Source of the DNA: Pelagibius litoralis
GTDB taxonomy: Bacteria; Pseudomonadota; Alphaproteobacteria; Kiloniellales; Kiloniellaceae
Direction of reading: 5' to 3'
Assembly (NCBI RefSeq): GCF_011683915.1
Contig: NZ_JAAQPH010000001.1
Location: 1 to 64,000 of the forward strand
Length of the DNA: 64,000 bases
The notes beneath the pieces were generated by a model that was not told where the DNA came from, ran no database searches, and saw only the letters and a program-made list of their open reading frames with translations. Shown here in pieces: positions 1 through 7,340 of the stretch. Numbering within the stretch: position 1 is the first letter of the stretch; every line of letters starts with the position of its first letter. Both the position numbers and the translations under genes were made by a program.

Positions 1-1838
1 CGACCGAGGTCCAGGACGATGACGGCCTGGATTTCACGATTGCAGCCGATCAGGTCAATGCTATCAGATGGATGTCGCCGGGGCGGCAGTTGATCCTGGG
101 CACCTCCGGCGGTGAATGGTCGGTCACTTCCGACGGCCCGGTGCTGACCCCCCTCGATCTGGCCGTGCGACGGGAGTCGACCAACGGCAGCGCCAACATC
201 CTGCCTGTGCGAATCAGCTCCATCGTGCTCTTCGTCCAGCGCGCGAAGCGCAAGCTGCGAGAGTTTGTCTTCAGCTTTGAGACCGACGGCTTTCGCACAC
301 CGGACCTGACCATCCTGGCGGATCACATTTCGGAAAGCGGTATCCACGAGGTCATCTATCAGCAGGAGCCGGACAGTCAGGTTCATTGTCTGCGTGAGGA
401 TGGCGTTCTGGCGACTCTGACCTATCGTCGGGAGCAGGATGTCGTCGGTTGGTCCAGGCACATCCTGGGCGGTGGGTATCAGGGTGGCCGCACAGTGATT
501 GAGAGCATTGCGGCGATTCCCGGAAGCGCGGCAGCGGCAAGTGAAAATCTGGATGAGGCCTGGGTCGTGGTGAAGCGCACCGTCGGCGGAGCCACGCGGC
601 GCTACATCGAGGTCTTTGAGCCGGTGTTCAATGCGCCGAATCGAGAGGAGTTCGATATGGAGGTCGAATTCGATGCTGCGGTTCTGACAGCTCAGCAAGA
701 CGCCTTCTATGTCGATAGCGGCTTAGTGCTGGACACCCCGATTAGTATTAACAACGTCGAACTTATTGCCGCCGTTGACAGCTTTGAATCTTGGCCGGAC
801 GGTACGAGCAACCCACCAGAAGGGTGGATCAAGACTGGTGGTGCCGGTGGGCTGGGGCAAGCACCCGGCATTGCCGACGGGCTCTACGCGATCTCACTTG
901 GTGGATCGAGCAACACGATCGAAAAGGATTTCGATTTTACAGAAATCCATTCTCTTGTGTTCGACGTGGCCGCGGCCGGTAAGACGCTTGAGATAAGGAT
1001 TGATGGTGTCGTCGAGTACAGTGAAAGCGAACCGAACGGGCGCTTCTCCATTAATGTGAATGCTTACAGCGGAGTATTGACCGTAGAGGTAGTCCAAGGC
1101 TCCCTTTCGTCTGGGAGCCTTGTTCTCGACAACCTAAGGTTCCTTGGTACAAGTGCCAGCGGTAGCACAGTTGTTATCACAGCCCCAGCGCATGGGTTTG
1201 CTGATGGGAACACGGTCGATATCGCGGATGTCGTCGGTATGGAAGGCTTGAACGGTCGTCGCTTCACGATCTCGAGCGTGACAAGCGACGCCTTCGAGAT
1301 ACTCGATATCGATACCTCAGGGCTTGCTCCCTATAGCGGTGGTGGAGAGGTGCGCAAGGTCGTGTCTTCCATCTCTGGCCTTGAGCACCTGGAGGGCGAG
1401 ACGGTAAAGGTTCTCGGCGACGGCGCGATCATGCCAGACCGGATTGTTTCAGGCGGTCAGATATCACTCGACACGCCTGTTTCACGAGCCGTTGTCGGGT
1501 TGGGATACCGTCATATCTTCAAGAGTCTGAAGCTTGCCTCGGGCGCTGCGGCGGGAACGGCCGTTGCGAAGGTGAAGCGGGTGCATGGCATCGCCCTGGT
1601 CCTGTTGCACAGCCTTGGTATCCGGATCGGTCCATCGATCGACCGGCTGGAGGATGTGCCGCTGCGCGAGGTGAAGGACGCCATGGACAAGGCGGTGCCT
1701 TTGTTCACCGGCGAGCGTTACGTGAGTTTTGACGGTGACTATGAGCGTGACGCCCGGATCGTCATCGCGGGTGATGCGCCCTTACCATTTACGCTTCTGG
1801 CGGCCGCGCCGGAGCTGAAGACCAACGAGCAGATCTGA
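1..1838 (+). CDS. Phage tail (nozzle/stabilisation-type) protein with FCCH domain, 5' partial
   Basis: The reading frame is already open at base 3, so the gene starts left of the window; 611 residues are visible. The early segment with the pattern AIRWMSPGRQLILGTSGGEW and the later LLHSLGIRIGP are hallmarks of tail proteins in T7-like alphaproteobacterial podophages, where the gene precedes the gp13/gp14-like genes as it does here. Visible residues ~386-430 (APAHGFADGNTVDI, then NGRRFTISSV) fit the FCCH domain also found in ubiquitin-activating enzyme E1, which is common in these tail proteins. Residues ~246-385 look like a separate beta-rich domain inserted between the tail core and the FCCH domain, in DNA that is less GC-rich. 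The protein probably belongs to the tail tube or nozzle of the virion. The family assignment is by pattern, not by search. It overlaps the next start by one base (TGATG). Confidence 0.8.
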   Translation, partial: TEVQDDDGLDFTIAADQVNAIRWMSPGRQLILGTSGGEWSVTSDGPVLTPLDLAVRRESTNGSANILPVRISSIVLFVQRAKRKLREFVFSFETDGFRTPDLTILADHISESGIHEVIYQQEPDSQVHCLREDGVLATLTYRREQDVVGWSRHILGGGYQGGRTVIESIAAIPGSAAAASENLDEAWVVVKRTVGGATRRYIEVFEPVFNAPNREEFDMEVEFDAAVLTAQQDAFYVDSGLVLDTPISINNVELIAAVDSFESWPDGTSNPPEGWIKTGGAGGLGQAPGIADGLYAISLGGSSNTIEKDFDFTEIHSLVFDVAAAGKTLEIRIDGVVEYSESEPNGRFSINVNAYSGVLTVEVVQGSLSSGSLVLDNLRFLGTSASGSTVVITAPAHGFADGNTVDIADVVGMEGLNGRRFTISSVTSDAFEILDIDTSGLAPYSGGGEVRKVVSSISGLEHLEGETVKVLGDGAIMPDRIVSGGQISLDTPVSRAVVGLGYRHIFKSLKLASGAAAGTAVAKVKRVHGIALVLLHSLGIRIGPSIDRLEDVPLREVKDAMDKAVPLFTGERYVSFDGDYERDARIVIAGDAPLPFTLLAAAPELKTNEQI

Positions 1839-2269
1839 TGAAGGGACCACAGATCGTTGCCTTCGAGCCGGCGCACCTAATCGATATCGATCCGCCGGTA
1901 CTGCTGAATGGTCAGATGCAGCGTTTTGCGGCCGCCTATCGACCCGCCGGTCCCGCATTCACCCTTGTTGAAAAGGGACGAGCCCTTGGATGCGGTGGCT
2001 TAATTCTGGACGGAAAGCTGGGGCATGCCTGGGCCTTTCTCTCGGATGCCCTGAGACGGAGGCCGCAGCTACTTCACCGCACGGTACGCAGGGCCCTGCC
2101 GGCGCTTATTGAACACTACGAATTGGAGGCGGTGACGGCGGAGGCGCACGTGGACTTTGCCGCGGCACAGCTTTGGTTGAAGCGTCTCGGTTTTGAGTTT
2201 GAGGAAATAGCCCCCCGCTTTGCAGGAACGACGGAAAACTATGTGAGGTATAAAATATGGCTGGAATAA
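1838..2269 (+). CDS. T7 gp13-like / GNAT-fold virion protein
   Basis: This 143-residue protein begins on the last base of the preceding stop codon, so the two are translationally coupled. A central segment (VEKGRALGCGGLILDGKLGHAWAF, given here only as a region at residues ~44-67) and the C-terminal AAQLWLKRLGFEFEE resemble the acetyltransferase-like fold of the small T7 gp13-type proteins that sit between the tail and internal virion genes. Those phage proteins are structural or assembly factors and need not acetylate anything. The gene overlaps the next one by 13 bases. The identification rests on gene order plus the GNAT-like 'RLGF' ending; an actual acetyltransferase cannot be excluded. 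Confidence 0.6.
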   Translation: MKGPQIVAFEPAHLIDIDPPVLLNGQMQRFAAAYRPAGPAFTLVEKGRALGCGGLILDGKLGHAWAFLSDALRRRPQLLHRTVRRALPALIEHYELEAVTAEAHVDFAAAQLWLKRLGFEFEEIAPRFAGTTENYVRYKIWLE

Positions 2270-2736
2270 CAGCAGGCGGCATCATGGCAATTACGGCTAT
2301 TGCCAGTGCTGCAGTTAGTGCCGTCGGTACTATTTCTGCCGGAAAAGCGCAGGCGGATGCCGCCGAATTCAATGCACAGATCGCGCAGCAACAGGCCGAG
2401 CGCGAGCGCCAGATCGCAGAACGTGAGGCTGCAGACTTTCGTCGGCGCGAAGGCCGGGTACTGGCTGCATCGCGGGCACGGCGCGCCGGCTCCGGCGTTA
2501 CATCGCAAGGTTCGCCCTTGTTGGTTGATGAAGTGACAGCTGCGGAGATTGAACTGGGAGCCCAGAACATTCTGGTGGGTGGCGCAACCAGTGCTACGCG
2601 TCTTCAGCAACAGGCAGCTCTGGATCGATCAAGGGCTCGCTCGGCGAAAACCGGTGCCTTTCTCGATGCCGGATCGACGTTGTTGACGACCGCTGGCCAA
2701 ACCAATTTCAACAATTTCTTCGAACCAGAAACGTAG
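2257..2736 (+). CDS. Internal virion protein, T7 gp14-like
   Basis: The protein has 159 residues. It opens with a hydrophobic Ala/Gly-rich segment (residues ~8-30, AITAIASAAVSAVGTISAG), followed by a long charged Gln/Arg/Glu/Ala helix predicted to be coiled coil (~31-75). It then has the AGSGVTSQGSPLLV segment typical of small internal virion proteins of T7-like phages. In T7 the equivalent gp14 is ejected into the host outer membrane to form part of the DNA channel. That function is inferred from the layout (membrane-active N-terminus plus coiled coil) and from its place between the gp13-like and the large internal-protein genes. A GAGG ribosome binding site lies about 10 bases before the ATG. 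Confidence 0.7.
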   Translation: MAGITAGGIMAITAIASAAVSAVGTISAGKAQADAAEFNAQIAQQQAERERQIAEREAADFRRREGRVLAASRARRAGSGVTSQGSPLLVDEVTAAEIELGAQNILVGGATSATRLQQQAALDRSRARSAKTGAFLDAGSTLLTTAGQTNFNNFFEPET

Positions 2737-2790
2737 TCAGCAGGATCAAACGCAAATAACCAATCCAGTCCTACACAATGAGGTCGCTCA

Positions 2791-5316
2791 ATGCCCCGTA
2801 TTCCCTCTGCTTCCGACATACGTTCTGTCTCGGCCGGTGTGACCCGAGATCCAGGTGTTCGCGCGAGCGCCGAGGACTTCGGTCTTGGCGTGGCGCGGGG
2901 TATTTCCAGTCTGAGCGAGGGCATTGCCAATGCTGCGCCGCTATTTGTGAAGCTGAAGGAGATGACCGACAAGTCCGACGCGGCGGAAGAAAAGATTCAG
3001 ACCGAAAAGAACAAGGCCGAAGTGCGTCAAGCCGCGATCCAGATGGTCGATGACCTGGAGTACGACGGCAACGCGCCCCTCGAGGCGGCGGAGCGGTCCG
3101 CGCAAGACCTGGAGGCGATGGAGGAAGAGAAGTTGAGGGCTCTGCCGCCGGAGCGACGGGCCGCTGTGCGCGAAGCAAGCGCGCCGATCCGCCTGGGTCA
3201 TGGACTGCGTGCTGCACAGCGTCTGCAGAACCAGAAGGTCGCCGCGCTGGAGCAGGGGACAGCGGAGACGCTGAAGTTGCTGCAGGCGCAGGCGGCAGCG
3301 GATCCGGGTGCGGCTGCGAAGCTGGCCGCGGACGGCCGGGGCCTCCTGACCGAACTGCACGCGGCGGGTGCCCTGAGCGATGCACAATTGGAACAGCGGA
3401 GCACAACCTTTCAGCGGGAGCTTTACGCCGGAATGCTGCGCGACCAGCCGGCGGGCGACGTGGTGGCAGATCTGGAGGCGGGGATTTACGACGAGGCGCT
3501 GGACGACTCGGATCTGAAGCAGCTGCTGCTGATCGAGAGCCGTTGGCGGATGCAGGGCGAGGAGGCGCAGGGACGGGCCAGTGGCCGGGCTCTGGTGGCG
3601 AGTGCCGCACAGGGCGATGCGGCGGAGCCAAAGCTGAGCGATGCCACGGCAAGACTGCTGGCAGCGGGGGACTTCGCGGACTTCGAGCTTGAGGCCGAGA
3701 AGGCGCGGCGAGTGCGCAGCGGCGTGGAGAGCCTGCGCTTTGCGCCGGAGGCGGAATTCGAGGGAGAGATCGGAAAGCTCGCCCCGGCGGTGGAGGCCCT
3801 GGACAAAGAGGCGCGGCTGGAGATCCAGGAAGCGGTACGCAAGGGCAGCGAACAGTTGCTGGAGGAACGGCGCGCCGATCCGGCGGACTATGCCATGGGC
3901 CTGCCGTCGGTTGCCAAGGCCTTTGCGGCGGCGAAGGGAGACCCCTCGTTGCTGCCGGCGGCGGTCAGCGGGCGCCTGGCGGCGCAGGCGGCTATGGGTA
4001 TCGGCCCCGAGGATCAGCGGGCGCTCAGCAAGGCGGAGGTGGCGGAGATGCTGCAGGGCTATCAGGCGCTGCCGGTGGAAGCACGGGGCGAGGCGGTAAA
4101 GGCGTTGCAGGAAGCCTATGGCGACGGAATCGGCCGGGTGGCCGCAGAACTGGAGGAAGCGGGGCTGCCGGCGCAGATGGTTCAGGCTCTCGATCCGAAC
4201 AGCAAGGGCGCCTCGGCAGGGCCGTCGATCGATGAGGCACAGCCTGCGGCCTCGGGACCGGGAGGGGATATCATTGCAGAAACCGCGGAGCGGCTGCTCA
4301 CCGAAGGGGAGGAGGCACGGTGCGCTAGAGAAGAAGCTGATCCGCCCGAGGACATGAGCCTCGATCGGTTGCCAAGACCGCCATTTCGGAATCCGAGGCG
4401 CGATCCAGAAAACTTGAACCTCTTGGCAAACGATGATCCGGGCGGAGTGGTGGGTGATGAAGGGCCATCGCAGTTGAGCGAGAGCTCCACGGGTGATCGT
4501 GGTAGTGCGGATCAAGTTGTCGCGGGTAGACCGGATGAGGGACCGGGAGTTGATGGGCTTTCGTTGACCGGCGGACCGGACGAAGCCGCAGAAACAGGGA
4601 TGGAAGAAGAAAGTGAGGAGTCCTTCATCGACTCGTTCAGCCTTCGTGCCGCGGTTCGCAATGCGCCGCTCGACCCCACCTTCGACTCTTTCAGAAACCT
4701 GCCGCGATTGTCTGAAAGTCCGAAAGAACAGGCAGAGGCAATCTTCGATACAATGGGATTGACCGTCTATGCGCCGGAAGGTGAAGATGCACTGGTTCTC
4801 CTCGATATTGCGCGCGACCTCTGGTCCTTGCGCCATCGGTTTGAGACGCAGGGCCCATCCGTTTTGACGCAATTTGAAGAGAAGGTCCGCGACTTTTCCA
4901 GAGTCGCCACCGCGAAGCGTTATCACGAGCGGAATCCGAATGCAAAGTATGGAAGCCTTGGAGTTTTCGCCAAGGCAGTATTGAACAAGCCGGAACGCTA
5001 TCTCTGGTCACTCAGCGACAATCAATTGGACCACTTGCATGCGAGGGCACTTGATCTCTCCGATTTCACAGAAGGCGGCGAAATGGCGACCAGTGCGCTG
5101 TCGACTGTCGCCCCTGCTGCAGGCAAGAAATTTGGCAAGCTTGTTGGCGTCGCTGAAGCCGCGAATTTGGCCGTAAGCCTGGTGTCAGGCAACTATGCCG
5201 AGCAACTCAGCCTCACTAAGACTGAGCAGTTCCGGCGCGGGATATTGAAGTACCCGCCTGGGTCCGCATCAGAAAAGATGATGATCGAGCTTACGGGTGT
5301 CACACCAATCCGATAG
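2791..5316 (+). CDS. Large internal virion protein of podovirus type (T7 gp15/gp16 position)
   Basis: This 841-residue protein starts after a GAGG site at 2779. Residues 1 to ~510 are Ala/Glu/Arg-rich and helical (repeated EAAERSAQDLEAMEEEKL-like stretches), written in very GC-rich codons. From about residue 515 (base ~4335) the composition changes to an acidic, Pro/Asp/Gly-rich linker with lower GC. A different globular region follows at ~615-841, rich in Leu, Asp and aromatic residues. In T7-like phages this slot holds the long internal core proteins that form the ejection channel. No lysozyme or transglycosylase motif could be seen. Only one such large gene is present where T7 has two (gp15 and gp16). 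The C-terminal third is not recognised and may be an acquired module. A long opposite-strand open frame here is a composition artefact. Confidence 0.65.
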   Translation: MPRIPSASDIRSVSAGVTRDPGVRASAEDFGLGVARGISSLSEGIANAAPLFVKLKEMTDKSDAAEEKIQTEKNKAEVRQAAIQMVDDLEYDGNAPLEAAERSAQDLEAMEEEKLRALPPERRAAVREASAPIRLGHGLRAAQRLQNQKVAALEQGTAETLKLLQAQAAADPGAAAKLAADGRGLLTELHAAGALSDAQLEQRSTTFQRELYAGMLRDQPAGDVVADLEAGIYDEALDDSDLKQLLLIESRWRMQGEEAQGRASGRALVASAAQGDAAEPKLSDATARLLAAGDFADFELEAEKARRVRSGVESLRFAPEAEFEGEIGKLAPAVEALDKEARLEIQEAVRKGSEQLLEERRADPADYAMGLPSVAKAFAAAKGDPSLLPAAVSGRLAAQAAMGIGPEDQRALSKAEVAEMLQGYQALPVEARGEAVKALQEAYGDGIGRVAAELEEAGLPAQMVQALDPNSKGASAGPSIDEAQPAASGPGGDIIAETAERLLTEGEEARCAREEADPPEDMSLDRLPRPPFRNPRRDPENLNLLANDDPGGVVGDEGPSQLSESSTGDRGSADQVVAGRPDEGPGVDGLSLTGGPDEAAETGMEEESEESFIDSFSLRAAVRNAPLDPTFDSFRNLPRLSESPKEQAEAIFDTMGLTVYAPEGEDALVLLDIARDLWSLRHRFETQGPSVLTQFEEKVRDFSRVATAKRYHERNPNAKYGSLGVFAKAVLNKPERYLWSLSDNQLDHLHARALDLSDFTEGGEMATSALSTVAPAAGKKFGKLVGVAEAANLAVSLVSGNYAEQLSLTKTEQFRRGILKYPPGSASEKMMIELTGVTPIR

Positions 5317-5337
5317 CTGTTGGTCAGTGAAGCCATT

Positions 5338-6057
5338 TTACTCTGGTTCCTGCACCGAAGTATCGGCGAGCGCTTCGGCCTTCCATTGTTTCCATTCCGC
5401 ATAGTGGTCTTTCAGGGGAGGCAGATTGAATTGCCGCTTCAAAATATCGACCTGAGCCGCGAGTTGTCCGCGACGGAAATCATCGGGGTCCTTCGGGCCG
5501 CAGGCACCTTTCTGCCAGACTGGATCGTCAAACTTGAAGCCGTCAAGCGCAATGATTCGCCAAGCATCGGCAATCAGCGCGTCCTGCGGAACGACTCCTA
5601 CAGGCGTGCAATAGTACTGTGATACAAGAACGAGGCCATTGCTCATTCCTAGCTTTGCAGCTTTCAGTGCCCAAAGATATCCATGATCATGGAGTCCGAG
5701 TATAGAGAACTGATATGCTGTTTTGTACATCGCAAGGGGGGAGCCATAGCGAGCTGCTTCTTCATACCAAGTGTAAACATGCTTTATGTCATATTCTAAA
5801 TTCCTTTCATGGATGTATGCCTTTAGATAAAGGGCCTCGCCATTTCTGTCTTCGACTAGCGGTTCCAGAGTCTTCAGTGCGGATTCAAGATCTTTGCGTA
5901 CCATTGCGATGTAAGCGGCTTTGATCTGAGCTTTCGCCTCGTCGTTCTCCGATTCAGCCGCTTGGCTGCTGACCGGCAGGGCAAGCAGCGAAAGCATGGT
6001 CGCCAAGAGCACGCCGACGAAGCGAGCCCTCATGATGAAGCGGCACCTGTACATCAT
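5338..6057 (-). CDS. Exported Sel1/TPR-like repeat protein (prophage cargo, copy 1)
   Basis: The 239-residue protein has an N-terminal signal peptide (Arg-rich start, hydrophobic VGVLLATMLSLLALPV, likely cleavage after SSQAA near residue 34), so it is probably periplasmic. The mature part holds helical repeats of the Sel1/TPR kind (KAQIKAAYIAMVRKDLESAL, then EALYLKAYIHE, AARYGSPLAMYKTA, YLWALKAAKLG). Two cysteines (in YYCTPV and GACGPKDPD) are shared with the neighbouring paralogue. The start at 6057 has a GGAAGGGA site 9 bases upstream. The gene runs against the phage late genes, right after the internal virion gene and before the tail fibre, as expected of a lysogenic cargo ('moron') gene. 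The function is unknown; Sel1 proteins usually act as scaffolds. It and the gene at 6268 are about a third identical by eye. Confidence 0.75.
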   Translation of the reverse strand: MMYRCRFIMRARFVGVLLATMLSLLALPVSSQAAESENDEAKAQIKAAYIAMVRKDLESALKTLEPLVEDRNGEALYLKAYIHERNLEYDIKHVYTWYEEAARYGSPLAMYKTAYQFSILGLHDHGYLWALKAAKLGMSNGLVLVSQYYCTPVGVVPQDALIADAWRIIALDGFKFDDPVWQKGACGPKDPDDFRRGQLAAQVDILKRQFNLPPLKDHYAEWKQWKAEALADTSVQEPE

Positions 6058-6267
6058 GGATGAAATCCCTTCCTATGCTTGTTTGACCGGTCGATCGGTG
6101 GAGGTTGAGGCCTCTTGCCATATGTTCTCTTGCGACACGATCCTTTAGCTCTGATCGGCTTCTGCCCTGGCCGGACGCTTGCCAATACTGCTACGTTGCG
6201 CCGACTGTCATTGTAAAGAGGTCCATTATTGAATTGAACATGGCTTCTTACGCTCGCAGAACCGGTC

Positions 6268-6987
6268 TTACTCGGCAGGTGTATCTACCTCTCTCTCCAG
6301 TGCTTCCAAAGTCCAAGAGTACCAGTCGGCAAGAGGGTCACTGACAGGGGGCAGCCGGAAACGGCTGGTCAGAAACTTGACCTGTGTTTCGAGTTGCCCT
6401 CGCCGAAAGTCGTCTGGTTCCGAAGGGCCGCAAGATCGCGAGACCCATTGTTGATCGTCAGCGTCAAAACTGCCGCCCATGCCAATGATCAACCAGGCGT
6501 CAGCAACCAGTGAATCCGGTAGGATAACGTCCCACGAGTCGCAGTAGAATGCAGAGATGAAGAAGTGGCTCCCGGTTACACCCTCTTTCGCGGCCTTAAG
6601 TGCCCAGGCGAATGCAAGCTCATGATTGCCAAGATTCATGTACCCTCCCGCGGCGGGTAAATAGGCAGCCACAAAACCAAGCCTTGCTGCTTCCGTTTGC
6701 AAGGCAAGCACCTTCTTGCCGTCGGGGCGCTCCATCATGTTAAGGACACCTGCCTTCAGGAAGATGGCCTCACGGTTCTTGGCTTGGACAAGCGGCTCCA
6801 GGATCTGGAGTGCCTCTTTGAGTTCTCCGCGGTGCCAACCTATGTAAGCGGCTTTGATTTGCTCGCGCACCGCATCGGTCTGTGCCTCGGATGCGTGGAT
6901 ATCGTGGAGTGGTGTCAACAAGAGCGCAGCACCAAGAACTACTTGGCAAACTGGCAATACGAGCCGAGACGGAAATCGAATATTCAT
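6268..6987 (-). CDS. Exported Sel1/TPR-like repeat protein (prophage cargo, copy 2)
   Basis: This is a tandem paralogue of the gene at 5338 and has the same length (239 residues). It has a signal peptide (LVLPVCQVVLGAALLL, cleavage likely near HASEA, residue ~33). The helical repeats follow the same spacing: REQIKAAYIGWHRGELKEAL, LEPLVQAKNREAIFLKAG, AARLGFVAAYLPAAG, AFAWALKAAKEG. The shared C-terminal signature CGP-x-x-PDDFRRGQL-x-x-QV, then RFxLPPxxDxxAxWxxW, is the best evidence of common descent. The start has an AGAGGAT site. The gene is probably transcribed ahead of copy 1 from a promoter in 6988-7340; the 210-base spacer between the two (6058-6267) shows no gene. The role is unknown. 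An origin in duplication, followed by considerable divergence, is inferred. Confidence 0.75.
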   Translation of the reverse strand: MNIRFPSRLVLPVCQVVLGAALLLTPLHDIHASEAQTDAVREQIKAAYIGWHRGELKEALQILEPLVQAKNREAIFLKAGVLNMMERPDGKKVLALQTEAARLGFVAAYLPAAGGYMNLGNHELAFAWALKAAKEGVTGSHFFISAFYCDSWDVILPDSLVADAWLIIGMGGSFDADDQQWVSRSCGPSEPDDFRRGQLETQVKFLTSRFRLPPVSDPLADWYSWTLEALEREVDTPAE

Positions 6988-7340
6988 TTAGCAATCCTCT
7001 GAGCCCTGCGGCAGGTAGAGCAGCATGGATTTGATGATAGTCAGTATCTCACTCTACCGCTGATTGCTTTCATGTTCAATCTTTGTTCTTTCTTCCGATT
7101 CCGTGACCTGAAACTGCGCGAAGGCCCGCTCGGCTGACCCGAAACCGAGGCTTTTGACCTGTTACCTTGGAAAACGGGGCCGACAGCCTGTCACCAACAG
7201 GCAACCGATGGACAGAGGCGCACGCCCAAGCCGAGCCCGTTTCTCCTTTCCCAACGAACACTCCGCAAAGTGACCGCGCCCCGGCGCACGTCATCAATTC
7301 AACCTCATCCCCTAGACCAGGAGGCTTGCCAGGAGCACCC
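6988..7340. other. Intergenic region between Sel1 cargo and tail fibre
   Basis: No convincing gene is present. An open frame runs into the tail-fibre gene from 7167, but its first 58 codons do not look like protein and a good ribosome binding site (CAGGAG, 7329-7334) precedes the ATG at 7341. A small perfect inverted repeat, GCCTGT/ACAGGC, lies at 7186-7202. The region must hold the promoter of the leftward Sel1 genes and possibly one for the fibre gene, but no clear -35/-10 pair was found. Confidence 0.4.

Noticed and set aside
2941-4926. A 661-codon open frame on the minus strand opposite the large internal virion gene, and a shorter one at 2771-3652
   Set aside because: They arise from the extreme GC-rich codon use of the plus-strand gene, have Arg/Pro/Ser-rich low-complexity translations, no ribosome binding site and no family-like motifs.
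7140-7210. Phage-type RNA polymerase promoter before the tail fibre
   Set aside because: Only a 6-bp hairpin (GCCTGT/ACAGGC) is visible; no repeated promoter-like motif occurs before other late genes.
7167-7340. Extended N-terminus of the tail-fibre frame
   Set aside because: The extra 58 residues do not resemble the conserved fibre start, and a clean CAGGAG site precedes the ATG at 7341.
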